A stretch of DNA of 64,000 nucleotides from JAJTHC01 sp044358835 (GTDB taxonomy: Bacteria > Cyanobacteriota > Vampirovibrionia > Vampirovibrionales > JAJTHC01): assembly GCA_044358835.1 (NCBI GenBank), contig JBIKNF010000003.1, positions 62,001 through 126,000 on the forward strand. Reading direction: 5' to 3'. The notes under the pieces are model-generated. The model had not been told where the DNA came from. It did not search any database and saw only the letters and a program-made list of their open reading frames with translations. The translations under genes were made by a program, and so were the position numbers. The stretch's first letter is position 1. Each line of letters begins with the position of its first letter. Of the stretch, positions 52,898 to 61,631 are shown piece by piece.

Positions 52898-53122
52898 CCT
52901 ACTTTCGTGTGTCGAAAAGTCGTTTTTTTGGCCACAAAAGTCTGTATTTTGGCCACGAAAGTCCGTTTTCTGGCCACGAAAGTCTGATTTCTGGCCATGA
53001 AAGTCTGTTTTTTGACCACAAAAGTCTGATTTCTGGCCACGAAAGTCCGATTTTTGCTCGATTTTCAAGGCGTTTTCTGGGTGTGTGAAGGCCTGTTGAA
53101 AAAAGCCACTCTTTTTCAGTAT
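52898..53122 (-). repeat. Tandem 21-bp repeat element, copy 2
   Basis: Same architecture as the element at 19950-20170 but on the opposite strand. Reading the minus strand: ATACTGAAAAAGAGTGGCTT, then GGCCTTCACACACCC, CTTGAAAATCGAG, then about seven units of 21 bases with the pattern TGGCCAGAAATCAGACTTTCG. The last unit, ending TTTTCGACACACGAAAG, resembles the copy-1 units. The array occupies the gap between the sugar nucleotidyltransferase and sepF. Because 21 is a multiple of 3 it gives open frames of heptapeptide repeats, but copy 1 with 22-base units argues against coding. Confidence 0.85.
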
Positions 53123-53190
53123 GACAACTTTTCGTTCCGATGCCTAGTGGCTAAAACCCACTATTTTTGGGATTGTGTGTTCACTTTTAT

Positions 53191-53250
53191 CGCTGGTGTT
53201 TCCCTCAACCTAACCTTCTCCCAAAGGGAGAAGGAACAAGGCACAAGAGG
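53191..53250. mobile_element. Fragment of the MITE-like repeat family
   Basis: CGCTGGTGTTTCCCTCA and GGGAGAAGGAACAA match the middle and right parts of the element at 33039-33221, with CCTTCTCCC as a stem partner. No terminal inverted repeats remain. A decayed relative. Confidence 0.55.
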
Positions 53251-53275
53251 GGTCGTTTCAAAAAACGACCCCTCT
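53246..53275 (-). terminator. Hairpin downstream of sepF
   Basis: AGAGGGGTCGTTT and AAACGACCCCTCT form a perfect 13-bp stem with a 4-base loop, about 18 bases after the sepF stop. There is no T run after it on the sepF side, so the terminator role is likely but not of the classic kind. Confidence 0.55.
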
Positions 53276-53293
53276 CTAAAATCAGTCAAAAAA

Positions 53294-53758
53294 TTAGTTC
53301 CAATACGCTTGGGAAAGACTTAAACCATCGGATCCTTCTTCACCGAGTTCAGACGCAATCGACACATTATTAGGCGTAAAAATAAAGACCCCTTCACCAA
53401 TGCGTTGTTGATGACCTTCAATCGCATGAGTGGCTCCTGACAAAAAGTCCACCACACGTTGAGATTGATTGGTGTCTAACAAATGAAGGTTTAAAATAGC
53501 GGCTTTACGCGCTTTTAAATGAGACACCACTTCTAAGGCATCTTCAAATGAACGAGGTTCAATTACAATGACTTGACTAAAGGAACTGCCCGTTGAACTC
53601 ACCGCACGCACATGAGGCGTTGGGCGCACTTCGCTAAGCATACGAGCATTTTCAGGCACATACGCCGGGGTGTGTGCTTCCATTTCGCTCATGTATTCTT
53701 CTTCTTCAAAGGGATCGCCAGTGACCCAATTTTTTAATTTCGTCATAATGTTGGACAT
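53294..53758 (-). CDS. sepF: Cell division protein SepF
   Basis: A 154-residue FtsZ-ring membrane anchor. The N-terminal amphipathic helix (MSNIMTKLKNWVTG) and the C-terminal core (VIVIEPRSFEDALEVVSHLKARKAAILNL with LSGATHAIEGHQQRIGEGVFIFTP) are the SepF pattern. Its presence indicates an FtsZ-tethering system like that of Firmicutes, Actinobacteria and Cyanobacteria, rather than ZipA/FtsA alone. Followed by YggS, which also neighbours sepF in many genomes. Confidence 0.94.
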   Translation of the reverse strand: MSNIMTKLKNWVTGDPFEEEEYMSEMEAHTPAYVPENARMLSEVRPTPHVRAVSSTGSSFSQVIVIEPRSFEDALEVVSHLKARKAAILNLHLLDTNQSQRVVDFLSGATHAIEGHQQRIGEGVFIFTPNNVSIASELGEEGSDGLSLSQAYWN

Positions 53759-53873
53759 TATTGTGTATCACACCTCCCGATATTGTGTACTGTATGGGCT
53801 TTTGTAAGACGGCAAGAAAAACATCGAAGGGTTTACTTACCACATTCCCTACTATCATACCTGAACGAACATT

Positions 53874-54602
53874 TTATGCAAATAGTTTCGTTCCGATACG
53901 AACTATTGTAGCATCATTTGCCAAAGCTTGGCTATAGTCATTTGACATTCCCATAGAAAGATGCGGAAGTTCAATACCCAAGCGGGTTTCAACGGTTTCT
54001 TTAAGCGTTTTAAGCCGTCTAAAACAGGCGTCAATGGTGTGGAACTCTTCGCTCAGGGGGGCCATCGTCATTAAACCCATGACCTTTAGGGCAGGCGACA
54101 AAGCCAACAGCGCTTCCACTAACGACGTGAGATGTTCTGGGGAAACCCCCTGTTTGCTGAGTTCGCCTGAGGTGTTGACTTGCACTAAGATCGATTGTTC
54201 GATGTTTAAGGCTCGTGCTTTTTCGGCAATGGATTGCGCGAGTTCTAGGTTGTCTACACTATGGATCAAATCATAATGCCCCACAATTTTATTAAGCTTA
54301 TTGCGTTGAATATGCCCGATGAAATGCCATTCAATCGCTTCATTGACGGCTTTGGGTAGGGTGCTTCGTTTGGCCAGCGCTTCAACCGCCTTATTTTCAC
54401 CCATGGCAAGCAAACCCGCACGGACTGCGCCTTCAATGGCGTAAATATCGGCGTGCTTGGTGACGGCCACAAGCGTCACATTTTTCCAGTAAGGCGCGGT
54501 TGGATATCCTAAAACCATGAGGTTTTCTTGAATGCGTTCTTGCCACGCTTGGATTTGGGCTTCGCCTTCTTTTGAGGGCGGCGTGTCATCTATAAACGTC
54601 AT
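53874..54602 (-). CDS. yggS: YggS/PLPBP pyridoxal-phosphate-binding homeostasis protein
   Basis: A 242-residue alanine-racemase-fold PLP protein that helps vitamin B6 and amino acid homeostasis. The PLP lysine is in LVAVTKHADIYAI; other parts are WHFIGHIQRNKLNKIV, LVQVNTSGELSKQGV, LMTMAPLS and SMGMSNDYSQAL. ATG at 54602 overlaps the queF stop by one base (TAATG); an in-frame TTG seven codons upstream is less likely. Part of a queF-yggS-sepF run. Confidence 0.94.
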   Translation of the reverse strand: MTFIDDTPPSKEGEAQIQAWQERIQENLMVLGYPTAPYWKNVTLVAVTKHADIYAIEGAVRAGLLAMGENKAVEALAKRSTLPKAVNEAIEWHFIGHIQRNKLNKIVGHYDLIHSVDNLELAQSIAEKARALNIEQSILVQVNTSGELSKQGVSPEHLTSLVEALLALSPALKVMGLMTMAPLSEEFHTIDACFRRLKTLKETVETRLGIELPHLSMGMSNDYSQALANDATIVRIGTKLFA

Positions 54603-55015
54603 TAACGCAAGGTTCCTTGCCAAGCGGGGTTACGCCAAATGACTTCGGCTTCGGTGCAAATGCCCCCACGAGGGGTAAACTCACTATGCACCCGTAACCA
54701 ACGGGGGTTGGCTGCGGCGATGAGGTCATCGGTGATTTTGTTGGTGATGTTTTCGTAGAACATGCCGACATTACGATACGCCAGCATGTAGTATTTAAAC
54801 GCCTTGAGTTCGACGCACACATCCCCAGGGATGTATTCAATAGTAATGGTGCCAAAATCGGGTAGGCCCGTTTTGGGGCAGACGCTGGTGAACTCTTCGA
54901 CTTTAACGGTGATGGTGTAGTCTCGATGGGGGTTGAGATTTTCCCATATTTCAATCGGGGGGTAAATGGCTTTTTCAGCCGAAATGGAATGAATGTAGTC
55001 AGTGGTGGCGATCAT
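54602..55015 (-). CDS. queF: NADPH-dependent 7-cyano-7-deazaguanine reductase (QueF, type I)
   Basis: Reduces preQ0 to preQ1 in queuosine tRNA modification. Catalytic Cys46 and Asp53 lie in EFTSVCPKTGLPDFGT, and the QueF motif ELKAFKYY is at residues 69-76. Length of 137 is the unimodular type I form, common in Gram-positives and Cyanobacteria. The frame is open 17 codons upstream, but the ATG at 55015 is preceded by AAAAAGGACACT and nine C, an arrangement also found before recA. Confidence 0.95.
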   Translation of the reverse strand: MIATTDYIHSISAEKAIYPPIEIWENLNPHRDYTITVKVEEFTSVCPKTGLPDFGTITIEYIPGDVCVELKAFKYYMLAYRNVGMFYENITNKITDDLIAAANPRWLRVHSEFTPRGGICTEAEVIWRNPAWQGTLR

Positions 55016-55035
55016 GGGGGGGGGAGTGTCCTTTT
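55016..55035 (-). promoter_or_regulatory. Ribosome-binding site with C9 spacer before queF
   Basis: AAAAAGGACACT, nine C, then ATG. The SD-to-start spacing is about 13 bases. See recA (10395-10414). Confidence 0.5.
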
Positions 55036-55138
55036 TAATGTTGAGTGCATAAATACTATACGCCAAACATTTAGTGGACTCAATAAGGGGTTTAGGTTTT
55101 GTGTGTAGGTAACAACACAGCTGGCCTGAACCAAAAGG

Positions 55139-55160
55139 GCCTCCCTTACCTAAGGGAGGC
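55139..55160 (-). terminator. Hairpin downstream of the 55180 gene
   Basis: GCCTCCCTTA and TAAGGGAGGC form a 10-bp stem with loop CC, followed on the minus strand by CCTTTTGG. Likely a weak intrinsic terminator. Similar CTCCCTTA-TAAGGGAG stems occur at 58175 and 17666. Confidence 0.55.
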
Positions 55161-55179
55161 GCTACAAAAAAGGTTGAAA

Positions 55180-55863
55180 TTATTGTTGATTTTTTATCGC
55201 ATTTTCCAGCAAAGTCATCACATTTGAGACATTTCCTAAGTGTTGTTGGGTAGAGAAGGGACTCGTAGGAAAAAAAGATGTGACCAAAGAAATTTTATTG
55301 CCTTCTAAGGAGACTGGTTTATATGAAGTGGTGGCTTGTTCCTGTGCGTTCATAATTTGGGTTGCCATAGTTAGAACTCTTCCTCTCGCTACATCGGGAA
55401 GATCCTTTAAGTCCAGATCAAGAACTAGCCTATATAGTTCATTATCTGTCCCACCAGTTCCCGGCTGATGGCTTATATCGTTCAACCTAAAGTGGTTATT
55501 GGCACCCCGAAAAGTCTCCCATACGTTTCTGAATTTTGCCATTTCAGCGTCTGTATCTATAACTGGTAATTTGTTATTAAGGTCTGTCATGAATTGGGTT
55601 AATTCTTCGGGAGATACAATTCGGCTCTTGCTCCAAGCTTCTATTCTTTGGACTCTTTCTTTGAGTCTATCAGTTGCTTGAGTGCACGCCCAGGCGCGTG
55701 CCCTTGATAACATTACCTTTATTATCGGTTCTAGGCGCTTTGTATCATCAGCGTGTATTGTTACCCCCTCACGTTGTTGGTGGGCAGGGGAAACAGTGGT
55801 TCGAGCCACACGAGTACTCGGGTGGGGGGCAAAGCGGGTTGAAGAGAGAGCATTTACTAACAT
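55180..55863 (-). CDS. Hypothetical protein of a lineage-specific family (member A)
   Basis: A 227-residue protein with no recognised domain. Its N-terminus (MLVNALSSTRFAPHPST ... QQREGVTI) is paralogous to the product at 58241 (MSINALSPNRFTPSPQ ... QQRQGVTF), and helical segments follow. Soluble; no signal peptide. AAGG precedes the ATG. An upstream box (55926-55942) is also shared with the 58241 gene. Confidence 0.7.
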   Translation of the reverse strand: MLVNALSSTRFAPHPSTRVARTTVSPAHQQREGVTIHADDTKRLEPIIKVMLSRARAWACTQATDRLKERVQRIEAWSKSRIVSPEELTQFMTDLNNKLPVIDTDAEMAKFRNVWETFRGANNHFRLNDISHQPGTGGTDNELYRLVLDLDLKDLPDVARGRVLTMATQIMNAQEQATTSYKPVSLEGNKISLVTSFFPTSPFSTQQHLGNVSNVMTLLENAIKNQQ

Positions 55864-55925
55864 AACATAACCTTGTATTAAACGTGAAACGAACTATAAA
55901 GTAACCTAAAAAGTCCATTGTCGAA

Positions 55926-55942
55926 CCTTCACGAGCTTAAAG
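55926..55942 (-). promoter_or_regulatory. Shared upstream box (copy 2)
   Basis: CCTTCACGAGCTTAAAG about 63 bases upstream of the 55180 gene. See 18187-18202 and 58922-58937. Beyond it, CTATTGAAGCCAAAA and ATTGTTACAAA also match the region upstream of the 58241 gene. Confidence 0.45.
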
Positions 55943-56006
55943 CCTATTGAAGCCAAAACCGTGCGTTTTTAACACCCATTGTTACAAAAATATACACTCA
56001 ATACCA

Positions 56007-56924
56007 TTAGTCCACGTCTTTTTCCAATAACAGCAAGGCTTCTTCCCCGACTTTGAGCCCCAAGCGATGCTGTGCCTGCTGAAAGCTTTGTTCCGCTCGT
56101 TGCGTGGATTGCTTGGCATCATTCAACATGTATCGCATGAGTTGTTCCGATGGGTTAAAATCGCTGGTCGCTTGAGCCATTTCGTTTTTGCGAGCTATGG
56201 TGTAAGCCTGCTCCAAAATAGCGAGCTTGCCTTTTTGCAAGGCGAGAACATCTTTACTTTGCTTGTAATTCAGATATAAATCGAGGAGTTCTTGCTGTAA
56301 ATTGTCCACCGCGCGCGCCAAAATCACCATGTCCGCATCCGTCACAGGGCGTGTGGTGCTTGTATTACTTTGATTGACAATGTCGTTGACCAAAGCCCCT
56401 GAAAGTAAGCCAATCGGCGTGCCTGAAACGATAGACGCCGCCGCCCCCCCCACTTGCGCGGTGGTATTGATGAGTCGCTTTAAGCCTGTTTTGTTCTTCA
56501 CGGGTTTACCAGACGCATCTTGACGGCTGAGTTTTTCAATCGCATAGCGAATCGGCTGGCTACGATACACCGCCGCCTGCCACAACACGTTCATATCTTT
56601 ACCTTGTTGTTCGGCGGTGTCTAAGGTATTTTCTCGGGTGCGTTGAATGGAGGTGACCCACTGCGTTTCATTGCGTTTTAAAATCGCTTGCTGTTCAGGG
56701 GGTAAGGTGCTTAAAAACGCCAGCACTTGTTGGTGATACTCCGTTTCTAAACGTGTATAAGCATTTTGCTGAGACGCTTGAAGCGCTTTACTGAGCTGGC
56801 TATTTTTAGATTGCAGGACTTCGAGTTGTTGAGGCGTGACTTGAGCCTTGGCAACAGACGCCGTAAGTACAAGTAACACAAGAAATAGCCTAAAGGGGAC
56901 GAGGTTTTGATTCAAACACAACAT
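56007..56924 (-). CDS. Secreted helical protein, paralog 1
   Basis: A 305-residue protein with a signal peptide (residues about 8-28, ending VAKAQ). It is mostly helical and Gln-rich with coiled-coil tendency, and has a glycine/alanine hydrophobic stretch near residues 165-190 (VGGAAASIVSGTPIGLLSGAL). A shared element LWQAAVYRSQPIRYAIEKL aligns with LWRATIERNAVVRFALEKI of the next gene's product. ATG overlaps the stop of that gene. Unknown family; envelope or secreted role inferred. Confidence 0.75.
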   Translation of the reverse strand: MLCLNQNLVPFRLFLVLLVLTASVAKAQVTPQQLEVLQSKNSQLSKALQASQQNAYTRLETEYHQQVLAFLSTLPPEQQAILKRNETQWVTSIQRTRENTLDTAEQQGKDMNVLWQAAVYRSQPIRYAIEKLSRQDASGKPVKNKTGLKRLINTTAQVGGAAASIVSGTPIGLLSGALVNDIVNQSNTSTTRPVTDADMVILARAVDNLQQELLDLYLNYKQSKDVLALQKGKLAILEQAYTIARKNEMAQATSDFNPSEQLMRYMLNDAKQSTQRAEQSFQQAQHRLGLKVGEEALLLLEKDVD

Positions 56925-58138
56925 CAGAGCTTGGCATCCTCCAATAAAGGAGGGCTTACTTGGGGTGAACTAGGAGCAGGCGGCGGCGATTTGAGCACGA
57001 CATCTTCAATTAAAGTCAAACGCTTTATGGGAACAATCGGGGTGCTTTTTTTCATGGGGACCGCAGCCCCCACCAACAGGCCTTTGCTTTTGGCCACTTC
57101 AGTCGTCTTCGTTTCGGGGTGCACCGCCACAAACGACGCTTCTGGACGGATCCCCAAAGCAAGGGTATCCACCGCTTGAGGCCCTGCCATGCGTTCAAGT
57201 TGAATACGGGCATTTTCAGCTTGATGCTGGGCGTTTTGTAGCGTTTCACGATACCCATAATAACGCTGGATCGCCAAAAACTTTTGGGTGGGGTCGGCGG
57301 TGTTTTGCAGGTGTTGAAACTGGGCTTCTTCTTCGGATTCTTGGCTTTGTAGTTGGTTCAGCTGGTAGAGCGCTTGCTGGTAGGCGTGGTAATGTTTGAC
57401 CAACGCTTCTTTAAGCTCATCAATTAAATAAGAAAGTTGAATATGTTCCGTCGGCGTGAGTTCGCTGAGGGGCTTGTGGCGACCCATAATGTAGTTTTGC
57501 GCCACTTGAGATCCCGTCATCATACCCATGCTTTCATAGCCTCCCATGGGGGCGACGGTGCTGGTGGCCAAAGCCGCGCCTGTAATTAGCACGCTTAGGG
57601 TTTTGCGTAAAAATTCGCTAGAATGGCTTAGGTGTCGTTCAGAAGGCAGGGCAATTTTTTCCAACGCAAAACGCACCACGGCATTGCGTTCAATGGTGGC
57701 GCGCCACAAGTGTTTTAGGTCGGCTTCGGCGACTTCACTTTGTAGCTTAAGCAAGGTAACGGCATTGGCTTGGCTGGCCAATGTCGGCGTTTTTTGAATA
57801 TCTTGAACAGACAAGGCTGTAACGACTTTCATGTTGGCTTTGGGGGCTTGACGCAGTTGTTCTAAGCTTTGGTTGGGCTTAACGCCTTCAAGAGTCACGA
57901 CTTCATCTAAAGCGGGGGCGGGAACCTCCTTAAGGAGGCCTGCTTGGGTTGGCAGGGCGTGATTCGGCGAAAGCAAGGCGGGCACAAAGCTTAAACGAGG
58001 CGTTGGGGCCTTTGGCTTGAGCGTTTTCGCTTCTGCCATTGGCAGGGTGAGGCTCATCATCACGGCACAGCCCAGCACCACGGCGAACGAGCCGTGCAGA
58101 GCGGGTTTCCATGACGTAGGGGGACTCATGTTTTTCAT
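56924..58138 (-). CDS. Secreted helical protein, paralog 2
   Basis: A 404-residue protein with an N-terminal signal-like segment (residues about 15-37, AVVLGCAVMMSLTLPMAEA). Middle region: LWRATIERNAVVRFALEKI, then a hydrophobic glycine-rich stretch (VLITGAALATSTVAPMGG) and coiled-coil segments. Similar order to paralog 1, so probably a tandem duplication that diverged. The C-terminal 70 residues (Pro/Val/Lys-rich) are unique. It overlaps paralog 1 (ATG and stop). Confidence 0.75.
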   Translation of the reverse strand: MKNMSPPTSWKPALHGSFAVVLGCAVMMSLTLPMAEAKTLKPKAPTPRLSFVPALLSPNHALPTQAGLLKEVPAPALDEVVTLEGVKPNQSLEQLRQAPKANMKVVTALSVQDIQKTPTLASQANAVTLLKLQSEVAEADLKHLWRATIERNAVVRFALEKIALPSERHLSHSSEFLRKTLSVLITGAALATSTVAPMGGYESMGMMTGSQVAQNYIMGRHKPLSELTPTEHIQLSYLIDELKEALVKHYHAYQQALYQLNQLQSQESEEEAQFQHLQNTADPTQKFLAIQRYYGYRETLQNAQHQAENARIQLERMAGPQAVDTLALGIRPEASFVAVHPETKTTEVAKSKGLLVGAAVPMKKSTPIVPIKRLTLIEDVVLKSPPPAPSSPQVSPPLLEDAKL

Positions 58139-58174
58139 AGACTTCTATTATAGCACGAGTCCACCAAAAGCCAA

Positions 58175-58200
58175 TTCCCTCCCTTAACTAAGGGAGGGAA
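58175..58200. repeat. 12-bp hairpin
   Basis: TTCCCTCCCTTA and TAAGGGAGGGAA with loop AC lie between the 58241 gene and paralog 2. Part of a set of related stems (55139, 17666, and within 33060-33095). It could serve as a terminator for the 58241 gene. Confidence 0.6.
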
Positions 58201-58240
58201 GTTCGGAAGCCTAGGCCTCTAATCTAAAATTAGCGCCACT

Positions 58241-58843
58241 TTAGCCAAATAAAGATCCAGCGTCTTCACGTATCTTTTGCCGTAGATGTGGAGCTAGATT
58301 TCTCTTAACATAGCGATTAAACTGGGGCATCTGCTTTTTCACATGCTTCCTTATGGTTTGATCAAATTCCAACCACTCCCGGTCATCTACACCTTCGATT
58401 CCCGGGTTGTCAACCTGGGAATTCAATCGGGGTGTACTTGGCAAGGACTTTAAAGCCAAATCAAACCTATCCCTGAACGTCTCAGGGGTTTCGAGAGGAA
58501 TGTAAAATGAAATTGAATGGCATTTTTGACCCTCATGCGAGATAAGAATTTCCACTGTTGGCTGTCTAAGTCTTTCCATAACAAAAGCCGGGTAGAGCCT
58601 TATTTCCCCAGAACAGGTGTCACTGTTTCTGATAAGTTTCCCCAACCCTTCGCGGAAAGCGGCATATAGAGCAGGACCCTTTTCGCGGTGCATGATATGT
58701 ATAATTTGGGCAGCCTGCTCAAAGAGTGGTAATGTTTCAGGAGAGAACGTTACTCCTTGACGTTGTTGAGCGACCTGGGGATTTAAGCGCGCCTGTTGGG
58801 GGGAGGGGGTAAAACGATTGGGGGAGAGAGCATTGATTGACAT
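58241..58843 (-). CDS. Hypothetical protein of a lineage-specific family (member B)
   Basis: A 200-residue protein with the shared N-terminal motif MSINALSPNRFTPSPQ ... QQRQGVTF and a helical body. No domain recognised. AAAGG precedes the ATG at good spacing. It is paralogous to the 55180 product, and the two flank the secreted-protein pair. Confidence 0.7.
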   Translation of the reverse strand: MSINALSPNRFTPSPQQARLNPQVAQQRQGVTFSPETLPLFEQAAQIIHIMHREKGPALYAAFREGLGKLIRNSDTCSGEIRLYPAFVMERLRQPTVEILISHEGQKCHSISFYIPLETPETFRDRFDLALKSLPSTPRLNSQVDNPGIEGVDDREWLEFDQTIRKHVKKQMPQFNRYVKRNLAPHLRQKIREDAGSLFG

Positions 58844-59221
58844 AAAATAACCTTTCAGTAGGAGTAAGGGGTGACTTAGAAGAGATCTTAGAAAAAAGAC
58901 TTAAAAAAGTTCAATAGGCAACTTTCATAAGTCTAGAAACTATTAAAGCAAAAAAGGGACGTCTTTCAAAGCAATTGTTACAAATTGATACCCTTTTAAA
59001 AGAAAGGCTTGAGTCTTTTTTATGTTTGCGACTTAATGGAAAGGCTACATAGGGTTCAATTTAGTATGCCATGAAAGATAAGGACTTGTTTTTTATGCTT
59101 CATGTACTAAACTTGTGTTGAGGTGTATTGATTGGACGGCTCGTTTTAACCAACGAGACAGAAAAAACATACATTTTAGTTGTATCCTTTCTGGGCCCAA
59201 TACTAAAGGAGATTTAATTTT
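58844..59221. other. Divergent region between the paralog cluster and tuf
   Basis: 378 bases. Left part: shared upstream box and AATTGTTACAAA string for the 58241 gene. Right part: upstream region of tuf; AAGGAG before the tuf start. No tRNA, and no complete consensus promoter, was recognised. Confidence 0.4.
58922..58937 (-). promoter_or_regulatory. Shared upstream box (copy 3)
   Basis: CTTTCATAAGTCTAGA, a diverged match to the boxes at 18187 and 55926, about 79 bases upstream of the 58241 gene. Confidence 0.35.
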
Positions 59222-60442
<1,221 letters not shown>

Positions 60443-60512
60443 GCTCAAGGAAATCATAAGTTAGAAAGCTGTTTAACAACAGCGTTACTATTTAGAAGGT
60501 TTAAAAGGAATT

Positions 60513-60842
60513 ATGGCTCAAAAGCAAGCAAATCAAAAGCAAAATCGTGTTCGTATTCGCTTACAGTCCTATGATCATCGGTTGATTGATACATCGGCCG
60601 CCAAGATCGTGGAAGTGGTAAAGTCTTCGGATGCGAAGCTCGTTGGGCCTATTCCCCTTCCTACGCGCCGTCGTATCTTCTGTGTGCTTCGTTCACCTCA
60701 TGTGAACAAGGATTCACGGGAACATTTTGAAATCCGCATTCATAAGCGCTTGATTGACATTTTGGATCCCGGTGCTGATTTAGTGAGTCAACTCAGTCGA
60801 GTTGATTTGCCAGCAGGGGTTGATATTGAAGTGCGTTTGTAA
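60513..60842 (+). CDS. rpsJ: 30S ribosomal protein S10
   Basis: Ribosomal protein S10 (NusE), 109 residues, including RIRLQSYDHRLIDTSAAKIVEV, GPIPLPTRR and the end of the protein. AAAAGGAA precedes the ATG. The N-terminus has about 8 extra residues (AQKQANQK). A two-hairpin leader follows before rplC. Confidence 0.97.
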   Translation: MAQKQANQKQNRVRIRLQSYDHRLIDTSAAKIVEVVKSSDAKLVGPIPLPTRRRIFCVLRSPHVNKDSREHFEIRIHKRLIDILDPGADLVSQLSRVDLPAGVDIEVRL

Positions 60843-60854
60843 TAGATTGGTTTT

Positions 60855-60933
60855 AGGAGAGGCGAAGACGTCGCGAAGATAGATTCGCCACTCCTTAAGT
60901 CTACCCGAAAGACACCCTAGCGTGTGGACTTAA
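60855..60933 (+). promoter_or_regulatory. Two-hairpin leader between rpsJ and rplC
   Basis: Hairpin 1: AGGAG, a bulged A, GGCGAA (60855-60866) pairs with TTCGCC, A, CTCCT (60884-60895). Hairpin 2: TTAAGTCTAC (60895-60904) pairs with GTGGACTTAA (60924-60933), with one G-U pair. Both stems have no T run, so they are not terminators. The position at the head of the L3-L4-L23-L2 genes suggests a binding site for an autoregulating ribosomal protein (L4 is the classical regulator), but that is inference. Confidence 0.6.
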
Positions 60934-60972
60934 TTGGTTGTTGTCTTAAATAAAGTGAAAGGGAAAGTGGTT

Positions 60973-61605
60973 GTGACTGCTCCTGGATTTTTAGGACAGA
61001 AGCTCGGTATGACCCAGGTGTTTGATGAAACGGGGTCCGCTATCGCAGTAACTGTGGTTGAAGTACTTGACATGACGGTAACACAAGTCAAGACAAAAGA
61101 AACCGATGGCTATGATGCCATTCAGGTTGGAGTAATTGAAGCAAAGCCAAAGCATTTAACCAAAGCTCGTCAAGGGCATTTGACGAAGAATGAACTGCCT
61201 TTGTTTCGTACGTTGAAAGAGTTTCGAATGAGCAAAGAGATTGTCGCTACTTATAAAGTAGGCGACAAAGTAGATCTTTCTTTTCTTGAAACCCAAGGCT
61301 TGCTCTTGAATTTTACGGGTCAGTCGATTGGCAAAGGCACCATGGGTGGGATTCGTCGTTGGGGTCATCATCGTGGACCCATGTCTCATGGATCTAAAAA
61401 CCACCGTTTGCCGGGTTCTATCGGTGCGGGCACGACGCCAGGTCGTGTGTATCGTGGGCTTCAGATGTCTGGTCGTACAGGCAATGCCACGGTAACCGTT
61501 CAAAACCTCCCTGTGATTCGCTATATTGCAGACAAAAACGTGGTACTGGTTAAAGGTTCCGTTCCTGGTGCTGAAGGCGGTTTACTCGTCGCCAAAGTTC
61601 GTTAG
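60973..61605 (+). CDS. rplC: 50S ribosomal protein L3
   Basis: Large-subunit protein near the peptidyl transferase centre. Conserved LGQKLGMTQVF at the start, then IGKGTMGGIRRWGHHRGPMSHGS and GRVYRGLQMSGRTGN. GTG at 60973 with AAAGGG upstream gives the normal N-terminus; the frame is open 13 codons further back without a better start. 210 residues. Confidence 0.95.
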   Translation: MTAPGFLGQKLGMTQVFDETGSAIAVTVVEVLDMTVTQVKTKETDGYDAIQVGVIEAKPKHLTKARQGHLTKNELPLFRTLKEFRMSKEIVATYKVGDKVDLSFLETQGLLLNFTGQSIGKGTMGGIRRWGHHRGPMSHGSKNHRLPGSIGAGTTPGRVYRGLQMSGRTGNATVTVQNLPVIRYIADKNVVLVKGSVPGAEGGLLVAKVR

Positions 61606-61631
61606 TTATAAGATTATAAGGTCAAATTTTA

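Noticed and set aside
52822..53068. Minus-strand open frames encoding heptapeptide repeats in the array
   Set aside because: Several overlapping frames are open only because the units are 21 bases; the sister array with 22-base units would not code, and no start signal is seen.
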